DNA of 64,000 nucleotides from Methylorubrum extorquens (GTDB lineage: Bacteria > Pseudomonadota > Alphaproteobacteria > Rhizobiales > Beijerinckiaceae). Of the stretch, positions 10,028 through 19,713 are shown in pieces; within the stretch, counting starts at the first letter, position 1, and every line of letters starts with the position of its first letter. The DNA lies in assembly GCF_024169925.1 (NCBI RefSeq), contig NZ_JALJXF010000001.1, forward strand, positions 2,610,001 through 2,674,000, given 5' to 3'. The notes under the pieces are model-generated. The model searched no databases. It was given only the letters and a program-made list of their open reading frames with translations, and was not told the origin of the DNA. A program made the position numbers and the translations under genes.

Positions 10028-11353
10028 GTGACGCCGTCTCCCCAGTCGCCCGGCAGCAGCCCCGGCCCCGCCAAGGCCGGAAGCCGCCGCTCCCGCTGGT
10101 CCCTGCCGGCCTCTCTTCTCGTCGGTGCCCTCCTCGTCGCCGTCTCGGCCTGCAACGAGCAGAAGGCCGCCGCACCCGTGCCGCTGCCCCCGCCCGAGGT
10201 CAGCGTCGTCAGCGTGCGTCCGCAGCCGATCCCCTATGTCCGCGACCTGCCCGGCCGCGTCGCGCCGATGCGCATCGCCGAGGTGCGCTCCCGCGTCTCG
10301 GGTCTGGTGATCCGGCGCCTGTTCGAGCAGGGCAGCCACGTCAACGAGGGCGACGTCCTCTACAAGATCGACCCGGCCCCCTATCAGGTGGACCTCGCCA
10401 GCGCCGAGGCGACGCTGGCCAACCGGGAGGCCGCCCTCGTGCTGGCCAACCAGCAGGCCGACCGCCTCGAAACGCTTCTTGCCCGCAACACCGCGAGCCA
10501 GGCGCAGTACGACACGGCGTTCGCCGCCAAGAAGCAGGCCGAGGCCGAAGTCGCTGGCGCCAAGGCGGCCCGCGACCGGGCGCGGCTCAACCTCTCCTGG
10601 ACCGATGTGCGCGCGCCGATCTCCGGCCGCATCGGACGGGCGCTGCTCACCGAGGGCACGCTGATCGAATCCGGCATCACCGGTGTGCTCGCCACGATCC
10701 AGCAGCTCGACCCGATTTACGTCGATATCACCCAGTCGGTGGGCGAACTGAACAAGCTGCGCCGGGACATCGCCTCGGGCGAACTCGCCAAGCTCGCCGC
10801 CGACACCGCCAACGTCCACCTCATCATGGACGACGGCACGCTCTACGGCTCGGCCGGGCGCCTGCTGTTCTCCGACGTCACCGCCGACCCGAGCACGGGC
10901 CAGGTCACGTTGCGGGTGCAGTTCCCCAACCCGCACAACGAGCTGTTTCCCGGAATGTATGTCCGCGCCCGGATCAAGCAGGGCATCGACTCGGACGCCA
11001 TCGCCGTGCCGCAGCAGTCGATCCAGCGCACCAGTGACGGCAAGCCCGAGGTCTGGGTGGTCAAGCCCGACGGCAAGGTCATGCTCCAGCCGGTCGAGGT
11101 CGGCCCCGTGGTCGGCGGCAACTGGCTGATCCGCGAGGGCCTGGAGGGCGGCGAGAAGGTCGTCGTCGAAGGCTTCCAGAAGATCACCGCGGGCGTCCAG
11201 GTGAAGACCGTCCCCTGGAAGACGGAGACCTCCGCCGACGAGGGCAAGCCGATCGACGCCGACAGTCACGACACCGACGGCCGGGATACGAGCGGGAAAA
11301 GTTCGGCTGCGACCGATCCGGCCACCCAGCCCGTCGCCCAGTTCGCCGACTGA
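10028..11353 (+). CDS. RND efflux periplasmic adaptor lipoprotein (MexA/AcrA family)
   Basis: A 441-aa membrane-fusion protein linking an inner-membrane RND pump to an outer-membrane channel. The N-terminus has a hydrophobic stretch and lipobox VSAC (Cys around residue 42). Then come the paired lipoyl halves (ARLPGRVAPM-like segment; INEGDVLYKIDPAPY), a coiled-coil hairpin (residues ~120-180), and beta-barrel blocks such as FSDVTADPSTGQVTLRVQFPN. The tail is Asp/Ser/Thr-rich. It is followed 78 bases later by the pump gene. No outer-membrane factor gene is adjacent. Confidence 0.92.
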   Translation: MTPSPQSPGSSPGPAKAGSRRSRWSLPASLLVGALLVAVSACNEQKAAAPVPLPPPEVSVVSVRPQPIPYVRDLPGRVAPMRIAEVRSRVSGLVIRRLFEQGSHVNEGDVLYKIDPAPYQVDLASAEATLANREAALVLANQQADRLETLLARNTASQAQYDTAFAAKKQAEAEVAGAKAARDRARLNLSWTDVRAPISGRIGRALLTEGTLIESGITGVLATIQQLDPIYVDITQSVGELNKLRRDIASGELAKLAADTANVHLIMDDGTLYGSAGRLLFSDVTADPSTGQVTLRVQFPNPHNELFPGMYVRARIKQGIDSDAIAVPQQSIQRTSDGKPEVWVVKPDGKVMLQPVEVGPVVGGNWLIREGLEGGEKVVVEGFQKITAGVQVKTVPWKTETSADEGKPIDADSHDTDGRDTSGKSSAATDPATQPVAQFAD

Positions 11354-11431
11354 TCCTTTCCCAAGCATCGCGCGGCCGGCGGGCGTCCCGACGCCACGCT
11401 GGCCCGATGACATAGGACATCAACGCGCCTC

Positions 11432-14400
11432 ATGGCTCGCTTCTTCATCGACCGGCCGGTCTTCGCCTGGGTCGTCGCCCTGTTCATTCTGCTGGGCGGC
11501 GCGCTCTCGATCCCGCAACTGCCGATCGCCCAGTACCCGATCATCGCGCCCCCCGCGATCGCGCTCTCGACCTCCTATCCCGGCGCCTCGGTGGAGAATC
11601 TCTACACCGGCACGACGCGCCTCATCGAGGACGAGCTCAACGGCGCGGCCAACATCCTGAGCTTCGAATCGGCCTCCGACTCGTTCGGCGTGGTCGAGAT
11701 CACCGCGAGCTTCCAGCCCGGCACCGACCCCGGCTATGCCGGCGTCGAGGTGCAGAACCGCTTGAAGCGCGTCGAGGCGCGCCTGCCGGCCGAGGTGCGC
11801 CAGCAGGGCATCCTCGTGGAGGAGGCCTCCGCTGCGACGCTGAACATCATCACCCTGGTCTCCACCGACGGGAAGACCGACGAGGTGGGTCTCGGCGACT
11901 TCCTGATCCGCAACGTCATCAACGAGATCCGCCGCATCCCCGGCGTCGGCCGCGCGACCCTCTACTCGACCGAGCGGGCGCTGCGGATCTGGATCGATCC
12001 GGACAAGCTGCGCGGCTACTCCCTCAACGCCGCCGACGTGACCAAGGCGATCGGCCGGCAGAACGTGCAGATCGCCTCAGGCGCGGTCGGCGCGCAGCCG
12101 AGCCCGGAGCGCCACGCCGTCAACTTCCCCATCGTCGTCAAGGGGCAGATGACCGAGCCGGAGGCGTTCGGCGCCGTCGTCCTGCGCGCCAATCCCGACG
12201 GCTCCAACGTGCGCCTTCGCGACGTCGCCCGGATCGAACTCGGCGGCGACGACTACAAGTTCACCACCCGCCTCAACGGCGGCCCGGCGGCGGGCATCTC
12301 GGTGACGCTGGCGCCCGACGGCAACGCCATCGAGACGGCGAAAGCCATCCGCGCCAAGATGGTGGAGCTGTCGCAGTTCTTCCCCGACACGGTGAAGTGG
12401 GACATCCCCTACGACATCACGCCCGCCGTCGATGCCTCGATCGAGAAGGTGCTGCACACGCTGGTCGAGGCGGTGGTGCTGGTCTTCATCGTGATGTTCG
12501 TGTTCCTCCAGAACATCCGCTACACCCTGATCCCGACCATCGTCGTGCCGATCGCGCTGTTCGGCACCTGCACCGTCATGCTGCTCGCGGGCTTCTCCGT
12601 GAACGTGCTCACGATGTTCGGCATGGTGCTGGCCATCGGCATCCTCGTCGACGACGCCATCGTCGTCGTCGAGAACGTCGAGCGCATCATGAACGAGGAG
12701 GGCCTGCCTCCGAAGGAGGCGACCCGCAAGGCCATGAGCCAGATCACGGGGGCGATCATCGGCATCACCCTGGTGCTGGTGGCCGTGTTCATCCCGATGG
12801 CGTTCTTCCCTGGCTCGGTCGGCATCATCTACCGGCAGTTCTCGATCGCGATGGTGACCTCCATCGCCTTCTCGGCCTTGCTCGCCCTGTCGCTGACCCC
12901 GGCGCTCTGCGCCACGATGCTGAAACCCATCGAGAAGGGGCACGGCCACGCCAAGGGCGGTGTGTTCGGTCTCTTCAACCGCTTCGTCGATCGGGAGACC
13001 GCCCGCTACGGCCGCGGCGTGGCGTGGTTCATCGGCAAGTCCGGCCGGGTGATGCTGATCTATCTCGTGCTGGTGGCGGGCGTGGCCTACGCCTTCATGC
13101 GCCTGCCCGAGGGCTTCCTGCCACTCGAGGACCAGGGCTTCTTCACCGTCGACATCCAGACTCCGCCGGGCTCCTCCTTCAACCGCACCGAGGCTGCGGT
13201 GAAGCGGGTCGAGGAGCATCTCCTGGCCCAGCCGGGCGTGGCGACGATCACCGTCATCAACGGCTTCTCGTTCTCCGGCCAGGGCCAGATGACGAGCCAG
13301 GCCTTCGTGACGCTCAAGCCGTGGGGCGAGCGCGACGCGGAGAACTCGGCCGCCCGGCTGGTTGAGGGGACCAACAAGGCGCTCGGGAGCTACAAGGATG
13401 CGGTGATCCAGGCGCTGGAGCCGCCGCCGATCGACAACCTCGGCAACGCCTCGGGCTTCTCGTTCCGCCTTCAGGACCGGGCGCAGAAGGGCTACTCGGC
13501 GCTGATGGCGGCGCAGGAGCAACTGCTCTCGCTCGCGCGTAAGAGCCCCGTGCTGACGAAGGTCTATGTCGAGGGCCTGCCGCCCGCGCCCGAGGCCGAA
13601 CTCATCATCGACCGCGAGAAGGCGGCCGCCCTCGGCGTCGATTTCGAGGACATCAACAACACGATCCAGGTCAATCTCGGCTCGGTCTACGTCAACGACT
13701 TCCCGAATCGCGGCAAGATGCAGCGTGTGATCGTGCAGTCCGAGGATCTCCAGCGCCTGCACGCCTCTGACCTGCTGAACTACTCGGTCAAGAACGCGCA
13801 GGGGACGATGGTACCGATGTCCTCCTTCGCCGACCTGAAATGGGGCGTCGGCCCGGCCCAGATCATCGGCTTCAACGGCTACCAGTCGGTGCGCATCACC
13901 GGCGATCCGGCCCCCGGCTACACCTCCGGCGACACCATCAAGGAGATGGAGCGGCTGATGACCTTCCTGCCGAAGGGCTTCGGCTACGCCTGGACCGGCC
14001 AGTCGCTCCAAGAGAAGGAGGCCGGATCACAGGCCTCGCTGCTGCTGGCGCTGTCGGTCTTGATCGTGTTCCTGTGTCTGGCCGCGCTCTACGAGAGCTG
14101 GTCGATCCCGATCTCGGTGCTGCTGGTGATTCCGCTGGGCGTCATCGGCTCGGTGGCAGCGGTGTACCTGCGCGGGATGCCCAACGACGTCTACTTCAAG
14201 ATCGGGCTCATCACGATCATCGGCCTCTCGGCCAAGAACGCGATCCTGATCGTGGAGTTCGCGCGTGATCTGTGGAAGCCCGGCACCAACATCGTCCAGG
14301 CGACGATCCAGGCGGCGACGCTCCGCTTCCGCCCGATTGTGATGACCTCGCTCGCCTTCATCTTCGGCGTGGTGCCGCTGGCTATCGCCACTGGCGCCTC

Positions 14401-14596
14401 CTCGAAGAGCCAGCAGGCGATCGGCAGCGGCGTGATGGGCGGCATGATCTCGGCCACCGTGCTCGCGGTGTTCTTCGTGCCGGTGTTCTTCGTGGTGGTG
14501 ATGCGCCTGTTCCGGCGCAAGGACGTCGCTGCGGGTGAGAACGCGGAGGCGGTGCCCGCTCCGGCGCATCACGGGCACTCGGTGCCGGCGGAGTAG
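11432..14596 (+). CDS. Multidrug efflux RND permease (AcrB/MexB family)
   Basis: A 1054-aa HAE1-type inner-membrane drug/proton antiporter. It starts MARFFIDRPVFAWVVAL as AcrB-like pumps do. It contains the TM4 proton-relay Asp pair in GILVDDAIVVVENVERIM, the motif GSVGIIYRQFSIAMV, and the second-half GLSAKNAILIVEFARD. Two large periplasmic loops separate twelve expected membrane segments. The C-terminus is rich in Ala, His and Glu. It is the second gene of a two-gene operon with the adaptor; substrates cannot be inferred. Confidence 0.95.
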   Translation: MARFFIDRPVFAWVVALFILLGGALSIPQLPIAQYPIIAPPAIALSTSYPGASVENLYTGTTRLIEDELNGAANILSFESASDSFGVVEITASFQPGTDPGYAGVEVQNRLKRVEARLPAEVRQQGILVEEASAATLNIITLVSTDGKTDEVGLGDFLIRNVINEIRRIPGVGRATLYSTERALRIWIDPDKLRGYSLNAADVTKAIGRQNVQIASGAVGAQPSPERHAVNFPIVVKGQMTEPEAFGAVVLRANPDGSNVRLRDVARIELGGDDYKFTTRLNGGPAAGISVTLAPDGNAIETAKAIRAKMVELSQFFPDTVKWDIPYDITPAVDASIEKVLHTLVEAVVLVFIVMFVFLQNIRYTLIPTIVVPIALFGTCTVMLLAGFSVNVLTMFGMVLAIGILVDDAIVVVENVERIMNEEGLPPKEATRKAMSQITGAIIGITLVLVAVFIPMAFFPGSVGIIYRQFSIAMVTSIAFSALLALSLTPALCATMLKPIEKGHGHAKGGVFGLFNRFVDRETARYGRGVAWFIGKSGRVMLIYLVLVAGVAYAFMRLPEGFLPLEDQGFFTVDIQTPPGSSFNRTEAAVKRVEEHLLAQPGVATITVINGFSFSGQGQMTSQAFVTLKPWGERDAENSAARLVEGTNKALGSYKDAVIQALEPPPIDNLGNASGFSFRLQDRAQKGYSALMAAQEQLLSLARKSPVLTKVYVEGLPPAPEAELIIDREKAAALGVDFEDINNTIQVNLGSVYVNDFPNRGKMQRVIVQSEDLQRLHASDLLNYSVKNAQGTMVPMSSFADLKWGVGPAQIIGFNGYQSVRITGDPAPGYTSGDTIKEMERLMTFLPKGFGYAWTGQSLQEKEAGSQASLLLALSVLIVFLCLAALYESWSIPISVLLVIPLGVIGSVAAVYLRGMPNDVYFKIGLITIIGLSAKNAILIVEFARDLWKPGTNIVQATIQAATLRFRPIVMTSLAFIFGVVPLAIATGASSKSQQAIGSGVMGGMISATVLAVFFVPVFFVVVMRLFRRKDVAAGENAEAVPAPAHHGHSVPAE

Positions 14597-14617
14597 CGGA
14601 TGGGAGGGGCGGTGCGC

Positions 14618-14656
14618 GCGCTTCGAGGCACGCGTGCCGCGCGCACCTCAGTATGA
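14618..14656 (-). repeat. Dispersed repeat, diverged inverted copy
   Basis: The stretch CTTCGAGGC...CACCTCAGTATGAGG resembles the reverse complement of the element at 15054-15098. The two copies face each other across the decayed nuclease gene. Confidence 0.5.
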
Positions 14657-14741
14657 GGAGCGGGGGTGGATTCCATATCCGTTGAGCCGGGAGGGCGGAT
14701 CCGACAAGCTGCCGGGCCGCTTCTCTTCCGCTGAGGCCGCC

Positions 14742-15065
14742 TTGACCGCCTTCGTCGACATGCTGCGTTGCGCCGACGGCAGTGACGATGTCGGCTCGGC
14801 CCGAGGTGAATCTCTCGACGGGCGGCTGGCTGAGCATCAGGCCGGAACGCGTGTCGGCGACACCTATCACCGTCGGCCGGTGTCGCTCGTGAACGCCGAG
14901 TGGTTCGACCGCATCACCGATGCGATCGCGGCCTAGCGACGGATCAAGGGCTGGAGCCGTGCCAAGAAGGAAGCGCTGATCGCAGAGGATTGGGACAGGG
15001 TGCAGTTCCTGGCGAAGCGCCCGTCCGCCCGCGTCCGTTCATCCAACCCAAGCACCTCATCCTGA
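14742..15065 (+). pseudogene. Decayed GIY-YIG nuclease domain gene
   Basis: The frame reads LTAFVDMLRCADGSDDVGSARGE... and, after a TAG at 14934-14936, continues in the same frame with RRIKGWSRAKKEALIAEDW up to a TGA at 15063. This is the full outline of a small single-domain GIY-YIG protein: the first motif (normally VYMLRC), the second (normally YYVGSA, here DDVGSA), and the closing AERRIKGWSRAKKEALI segment. Three faults mark it as dead: TTG instead of ATG at the start, loss of the YIG tyrosines, and GAG to TAG before RRIKGW. Chance is unlikely because both sides of the stop match in one frame. Confidence 0.75.
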
Positions 15066-15098
15066 GGTGCCGCGAAGCGGCCTCGAAGGATCCTCCAG
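15054..15098 (+). repeat. Dispersed repeat (CCTCATCCTGAGG type)
   Basis: Contains the short palindrome CCTCATCCTGAGG followed by TGCCGCGAAGCGGCCTCGAAGGAT, a common intergenic element type in these genomes (from general knowledge). The inverted, diverged partner lies at 14618-14656, on the other side of the nuclease remnant. Confidence 0.55.
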
Positions 15099-15122
15099 GT
15101 ATCACGACGGGATTGGCAGCCT

Positions 15123-15428
15123 TCAGCGCTTCAGAACCCGCCGCGCGCCATACCCGGCCACTGCCCAGAGAAACGCCGAGACCGTCCGCACCGGAAAGAA
15201 CGTCGGCAGGTCAGCGGCGACGGGGGCCGGCCAGGGCAGGCCGATCCGCGTCACGAGCCACGCGAACAGCACCGAGATCCCCAAAGCGGCGATGGCCGCG
15301 ATGAAGACCTTGCCGAACTGATCCGCCTTCCATCCGAGGAACACGGCGATCAGGATCAGGAGGGGATCGAACCCGGCGAGGATCCAGACCGAGAACGAAT
15401 AGACCGGGACGACGGGGGCGGCGTTCAC
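15123..15428 (-). CDS. Small membrane protein, translationally coupled to gatA
   Basis: A 101-aa protein starting GTG within the gatA stop (shared GTGA, 15425-15428). It has three or four hydrophobic segments: [19 protein letters not shown], an Ala/Ile-rich segment with [10 protein letters not shown], and a last one ending [13 protein letters not shown]. No family name is recognised. The four-base overlap makes translation dependent on gatA ribosomes. A functional link to the amidotransferase is not implied by any motif. Confidence 0.75.
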   Translation of the reverse strand: MNAAPVVPVYSFSVWILAGFDPLLILIAVFLGWKADQFGKVFIAAIAALGISVLFAWLVTRIGLPWPAPVAADLPTFFPVRTVSAFLWAVAGYGARRVLKR

Positions 15429-16906
15429 GCCCACCACGCCTTCGGCAGGCTGATCCGACCGGCCGCATTCTCGATGGTCTGCGCGGCGGCGAACAGCGTC
15501 TCCTCGTCGAAGGGGCGCCCGATGAGCTGGAGGCCGAGCGGCAGCCCCTGCGCGTCGAGGCCGGCCGGCACCGAGATGCCGGGCAGGCCGGCCATGTTCA
15601 CCGTCACCGTGAACACGTCGTTGAGGTACATCTCGACCGGGTCGGCCGACGCCATCTCGCCGATGCCGAACGCCGCCGACGGGGTTGCGGGGGTGAGGAT
15701 CGCATCGACGCCGGAGGCGTAGGCCGCCTCGAAGTCGCGCTTGATCAGCGTGCGGATTTTCTGCGCCCGGACGTAGTAGGCGTCGTAATAGCCCGCCGAG
15801 AGCACGTAGGTGCCGATCATGATACGCCGCTTCACCTCGCGGCCGAAGCCGGCGGCGCGGGTGTTCTCGTACATCCCGGCAATGTCCTTGCCGGGCACGC
15901 GCAGGCCGTAGCGTACGCCGTCGTAGCGGGCGAGGTTCGAAGAGGCCTCGGCCGGCGCTACGATGTAATAGGCCGGCAGCGCGTACTGCGTGTGCGGCAG
16001 CGAGATGTCCTTGATCGTCGCACCGGCCTCCCGCAGCCAGTCCGCGCCCTGGTCCCAGAGGCGCTGGATCTCGGCGGGCATGCCCTCGATCCGGTATTCC
16101 CGCGGGATGCCGATGGTGAGACCCTTCACGCCACGCGCAATCGCGGCCTCGAAGTCGGGTACCGGCACATCGACCGAGGTCGTGTCGCGCGGGTCGTGTC
16201 CGGCCATGGAGCCGAGCAGGATCGCGCAATCCTGCACCGTGCGGGCGATGGGGCCGGCCTGATCGAGCGAGGAGGCGTAGGCGATGATGCCCCAGCGCGA
16301 GCAGCGACCGTAGGTCGGCTTGATGCCGACGGTGCCGGTGAAGGCGGCGGGCTGGCGGATCGAGCCGCCGGTATCGGTCGCGGTGGCGCCGAGGCACAGA
16401 TGGGCGGCCACCGCCGCCGCCGAACCGCCGGACGAGCCGCCGGGCACCAGCGGCGCCTCCGAGCCCTGGCGGCGCCAGGGGGAGATCGTCTTGCCGTAGG
16501 CGCTGGTCTCGTTGGACGAGCCCATGGCGAACTCATCGAGGTTGAGCTTGCCCAGCATCACCGCGCCGTCGCGCCAGAGCTGGGACGAGACGTTCGACTC
16601 GTAATGCGGCTCGAACCCTTCGAGGATCTTCGAGCCCGCGGTGGTGTGCACCCCTTGCGTCGCGAACAGATCCTTGATGCCGAGCGGAAGGCCTTCGAGC
16701 GGGCGCGCCTCGCCCTTGGCGATCTTTTGGTCCGAGACCTCGGCCATCTTCAGCGCGCGGTCCGGCGTCGCGACGATGAAGGCGTTGAGCGCCTGCGCCT
16801 TGTCGATGGCCTCGAGATGCGCCTGCGCGATCTCGCGGGCCGAGAAATCTTTGCCCTTCAGCCCGTCGCGAGCCTCGGCCAGGGTGAGTTCGTTGAGTGC
16901 CGTCAT
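15425..16906 (-). CDS. gatA: Asp-tRNA(Asn)/Glu-tRNA(Gln) amidotransferase subunit A
   Basis: A 493-aa amidase-signature protein that releases ammonia from glutamine for transamidation of mischarged tRNA. The catalytic Lys is in GIKDLFAT and the Ser-cisSer pair is in the glycine-rich [14 protein letters not shown] block. GatA-specific blocks [17 protein letters not shown] and [15 protein letters not shown] are also present. Length fits the family. gatC lies just upstream in the same direction; gatB is not in the window. Confidence 0.96.
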   Translation of the reverse strand: MTALNELTLAEARDGLKGKDFSAREIAQAHLEAIDKAQALNAFIVATPDRALKMAEVSDQKIAKGEARPLEGLPLGIKDLFATQGVHTTAGSKILEGFEPHYESNVSSQLWRDGAVMLGKLNLDEFAMGSSNETSAYGKTISPWRRQGSEAPLVPGGSSGGSAAAVAAHLCLGATATDTGGSIRQPAAFTGTVGIKPTYGRCSRWGIIAYASSLDQAGPIARTVQDCAILLGSMAGHDPRDTTSVDVPVPDFEAAIARGVKGLTIGIPREYRIEGMPAEIQRLWDQGADWLREAGATIKDISLPHTQYALPAYYIVAPAEASSNLARYDGVRYGLRVPGKDIAGMYENTRAAGFGREVKRRIMIGTYVLSAGYYDAYYVRAQKIRTLIKRDFEAAYASGVDAILTPATPSAAFGIGEMASADPVEMYLNDVFTVTVNMAGLPGISVPAGLDAQGLPLGLQLIGRPFDEETLFAAAQTIENAAGRISLPKAWWA

Positions 16907-17002
16907 GCCCGTTCCAACTGTCTGCCAGGTATCCGCACCGATCCCGCGGGCGCGTGGCGTCTCGCGGGTGGCAGAGGAGCCGCTCCGTCGCGTCCCAGGG
17001 GA

Positions 17003-17290
17003 CTACTCGACGACCTTCGGCACGAGAAAATAGTTGTCCTCGGTCTCGGGGGCGTTGGCGACCACGTCGCTCGCCCGGCCGCCGTCGTTCACTACGTCGG
17101 CGCGCTTCTTCATGCGCATCGGGGTGACGGAGGTCATCGGCTCGACGCCCTCCACATCCACCGCGCTGAGTTGCTCGACGAAGGCGAGGATCGCGTTGAG
17201 CTCCCCCTTCAGCGGGCTGACCTCCTCGTCGGTCACCGCGATGCGGGCCAGATGCGCGATGCGCCGTACCGTTGTCTCGTCGACCGACAT
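17003..17290 (-). CDS. gatC: Asp-tRNA(Asn)/Glu-tRNA(Gln) amidotransferase subunit C
   Basis: A 95-aa GatC, the small subunit that wraps around and stabilises GatA. The N-terminal helix [18 protein letters not shown], the central [19 protein letters not shown] and the C-terminal [19 protein letters not shown] are typical. It lies 96 bases upstream of gatA and forms the operon gatC-gatA-small membrane protein. Confidence 0.95.
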   Translation of the reverse strand: MSVDETTVRRIAHLARIAVTDEEVSPLKGELNAILAFVEQLSAVDVEGVEPMTSVTPMRMKKRADVVNDGGRASDVVANAPETEDNYFLVPKVVE

Positions 17291-17490
17291 GCCGCCCGTG
17301 TCGCCTCGCCTGCCGTGAGCGCGGGTGAAAACCTCGCGCCGGGATCAGCCGGGCTATAGCACCCGCCTTCGCGCAGGAGCAACGCCGCACGCGACGGGCA
17401 TCGGGACGATCGAGACCGGCATCGCCGTGGTTTCTTTCCAGCCGCGATCGCCGGTTGCCGCCTCCGCGCGATGACCCTGCGGAGGGCCGC

Positions 17491-17676
17491 TCAGACGATG
17501 ACGTGGCCCCGCGTCGACGGCATGTCCACGGTGATGCCGGGGCGGCGGTAGCGGTCGGCGTTGTAGGCTCCGACGCAGAGGATCTCCAGGGCGAGCGCCA
17601 GCATCAGCATGTGCCGCCGCATGAGGCGGCGGGATCGGCCGGAGGCAGGAGGGCTCGGCGTCGGCGTGAGGGGCAC
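17491..17676 (-). CDS. Hypothetical small membrane protein
   Basis: A 61-aa frame (GTG start) or 43 aa from the internal ATG at 17622, which begins MRRHMLMLALALEILCVGAYN. It has one hydrophobic helix preceded by arginines and a short exterior tail ending STRGHVIV. No recognised family. It is transcribed in the same direction as gatC, about 200 bases upstream. Confidence 0.45.
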   Translation of the reverse strand: MPLTPTPSPPASGRSRRLMRRHMLMLALALEILCVGAYNADRYRRPGITVDMPSTRGHVIV

Positions 17677-17836
17677 GGGGCGGTTCCGGCATCGTTAACG
17701 AAACCTTAACACCGCTTTCCGCTTTCCGCTCCATCCCGGGAGGGGCGACCACCCGCCATGGTTAATCTGGGCGGTGGACAAGTCCGCGGGGGCGGGCGTA
17801 AGCCCCTCCCTTGTCGGGGTGCGAGGAGGACGGGGC

Positions 17837-18415
17837 ATGTGGGACAGCGTCTTCCGGGAGTTGCGTCCGGGGCTGATCTCCAGCGAGGCGGATCTCGCCC
17901 GTGCCGAGGCCGAACTCGGTTTCCCCCTCCCCCAGAGCTACCGCAACTTCGCGCAGAGCTGCGGCGCCGGGCGGATCGGCGGGCATCTGCGCATCTTCAC
18001 CCCGGTTCCGGTGGAGGCGGCGGATCTCGGCTCGCGGGCACACCTGATCTCGCACGGCGTGGCGCTCGCCCTCGACGGCCTGCGCGACGAGGGCAGCGAC
18101 GAGCCGCACCGCTTCACCATCGAGGGTGATGCCGATGCCGGGCTGATGGAGCGGGCCTGCTTCTTCGGGCAGACCGAGCGGGGCGATTTCCTGTTCTTCG
18201 ACGTGACGCCGGGTTTCCCCGAATACGACATCTGGGTGCTGTGCGCCGATCTGGAGACGGTGCATTTCGGCGGTGCCGATCTGCCCACCTTCCTGCGCGG
18301 GCTCCAGGGCCTCGAGATCCTGCACATCCTCGGCGACGGGGAAGGCCCGCTGCCCGCGACTTTCGCGGGCGACGAGGCGGCGGCCCTCGAACAGCTCGGA
18401 GCGGCGGCTTCGTGA
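17837..18415 (+). CDS. SMI1/KNR4 (SUKH) family protein
   Basis: A 192-aa cytoplasmic protein with the SUKH fold signature: [36 protein letters not shown] near the N-terminus, then [15 protein letters not shown] and a C-terminal helical part. The ATG at 17837 follows a strong GGAGGAC site; a longer frame from 17774 is less likely. SUKH proteins often serve as immunity proteins against polymorphic toxins, but single housekeeping-like copies also exist. No toxin gene is visible beside it. Its stop overlaps the ruvX start (GTGA). Confidence 0.75.
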   Translation: MWDSVFRELRPGLISSEADLARAEAELGFPLPQSYRNFAQSCGAGRIGGHLRIFTPVPVEAADLGSRAHLISHGVALALDGLRDEGSDEPHRFTIEGDADAGLMERACFFGQTERGDFLFFDVTPGFPEYDIWVLCADLETVHFGGADLPTFLRGLQGLEILHILGDGEGPLPATFAGDEAAALEQLGAAAS

Positions 18416-18909
18416 ACCGGGAGGAGATGGCGGCCTTCGTCGAAGCCTCGGCCGGCGCGCCGCGCCTGATCGGGCTCGACCTGGGCACCAAGACCATCGG
18501 AATCGCCCTGTCCGATGTCGGCCGGCAGATCGCCTCGCCGCTGGAGACGATCCGGCGGGTGAAGTTCACGCCCGACGTGGCGCGGATCGTAGCGCTCTGC
18601 GCGACGCACGCCGTCGGCGGCCTCGTGATCGGCCTGCCGCTCAACATGGACGGCTCCGAAGGCCCCCGGGCCCAATCGAGCCGGAGCTTTGCCCGCAACC
18701 TCAAGCCGCTCTTGCCGCTGCCGGTCCTGTTCTTCGACGAGCGCCTCTCCACCGCCGCCGTCACCCGCACGCTGCTCGAAGCCGACGCCTCGCGGGCGCG
18801 GCGCGGCGAACTCGTGGACAAGCTCGCCGCCACCTACATCCTGCAAAGCTGTCTCGACGTGATGGGCGGGATGTTTTCGGGCGCGGCCGAGGAGGCGGAC
18901 GGGTTTTAA
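18412..18909 (+). CDS. ruvX: Putative Holliday junction resolvase RuvX (YqgF)
   Basis: A 165-aa RNase H-fold protein, implicated in Holliday junction resolution and 16S rRNA 5' processing. Motifs: [15 protein letters not shown] (first catalytic Asp), [26 protein letters not shown] (Glu) and the final Asp in [10 protein letters not shown]. The GTG at 18412 overlaps the upstream stop by four bases. The internal ATG at 18427 is an alternative, though its GGGAGGAG site would abut the codon. Confidence 0.92.
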   Translation: MNREEMAAFVEASAGAPRLIGLDLGTKTIGIALSDVGRQIASPLETIRRVKFTPDVARIVALCATHAVGGLVIGLPLNMDGSEGPRAQSSRSFARNLKPLLPLPVLFFDERLSTAAVTRTLLEADASRARRGELVDKLAATYILQSCLDVMGGMFSGAAEEADGF

Positions 18910-19586
18910 CCCCCTGCCTGCGTGAGTCGGGCCACGATCGCCTCCCGCTCCCGGCGCGTCGCCGACAGCCGCTCGCGGGCGGCCGCGAGAATCTCCGGAC
19001 CGGCGGTCTCGGGGCGGCCGGCATCGAAGGGCGGGGCCGGGGCGTATTCCTGCTGGAGCTGGATCGCCTGTGCGGTCGCCGCGTCGGTGAGTTCGGCCGC
19101 GAGCGTCAGGCCGAAATCGATGCCCGCCGTCACGCCGCCGCCGGTGATCAGGTTGCCGTCGCGTACGACACGCCCCTGCGTCGGGATCGCCCCGAAGGAG
19201 CTCAGCAGATCGTGCGCCGCCCAGTGCGTGGTGGCGCGTTTGCCCCGCAGCAGTCCCGCCGCGCCGAGCACCAGGGTACCGGTGCAGACGGAGGTGAGGT
19301 AGCGAGCGCTTCGCGTCTGACGGCGCAGGAAGTCGAGGGTCTCGGCATCCTCCATCAGCGGGTTCACCCCCGCACCGCCGGGTACGCAGATCACGTCGAG
19401 GGCCGGGCATTCGGCGAAGGTGAGTGTGGGCGTCAGCACGAGGCCGGTGGCGCTCGCGATCGGTTCCAGCGCCTTCGCAACGAGATGGACGCGGGCGCCC
19501 GGCACCATGGCCAGTACCTCGTAGGGCCCGGTCAGGTCCAATTGCTGTACCTGGGGGAAGACGAGGAAGCCGATCTCGATCGTCAT
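18906..19586 (-). CDS. inhA: Isonitrile hydratase-like DJ-1/PfpI protein
   Basis: A 226-aa protein of the DJ-1/PfpI superfamily. It looks like isonitrile hydratase (InhA), which converts isonitriles to N-substituted formamides: the N-terminus [21 protein letters not shown], the nucleophile elbow [16 protein letters not shown] with Cys at residue 101, and [12 protein letters not shown] all match that subgroup, and Cys101 has the same number as in Pseudomonas InhA. The ATG at 19586 has a GGAGG site. It converges with ruvX, overlapping its end by four bases. Confidence 0.85.
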   Translation of the reverse strand: MTIEIGFLVFPQVQQLDLTGPYEVLAMVPGARVHLVAKALEPIASATGLVLTPTLTFAECPALDVICVPGGAGVNPLMEDAETLDFLRRQTRSARYLTSVCTGTLVLGAAGLLRGKRATTHWAAHDLLSSFGAIPTQGRVVRDGNLITGGGVTAGIDFGLTLAAELTDAATAQAIQLQQEYAPAPPFDAGRPETAGPEILAAARERLSATRREREAIVARLTQAGG

Positions 19587-19713
19587 GGTCCTCAATCCTC
19601 CGCTTGAAAACGCCTCGAGCCGTCGAGCTGATTGCATCAGGCCGGCGTCTCTAAGTCCTTGTTTTGACACGCATTCTTTCGACGAACCGGCGACCACTCC
19701 GTCGGAATGCGCT

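Noticed and set aside
12077-14011. Long open frame on the minus strand (644 codons) opposite the RND pump gene
   Set aside because: It mirrors the codons of a clear AcrB-type gene and its product is an Arg/His/Asp-rich low-complexity sequence without any motif, the usual effect of high GC content.
17837-18415. SUKH protein as immunity gene of a toxin system
   Set aside because: No polymorphic toxin or secretion gene lies near. The gene is coupled to housekeeping ruvX, so a defence role is not supported.
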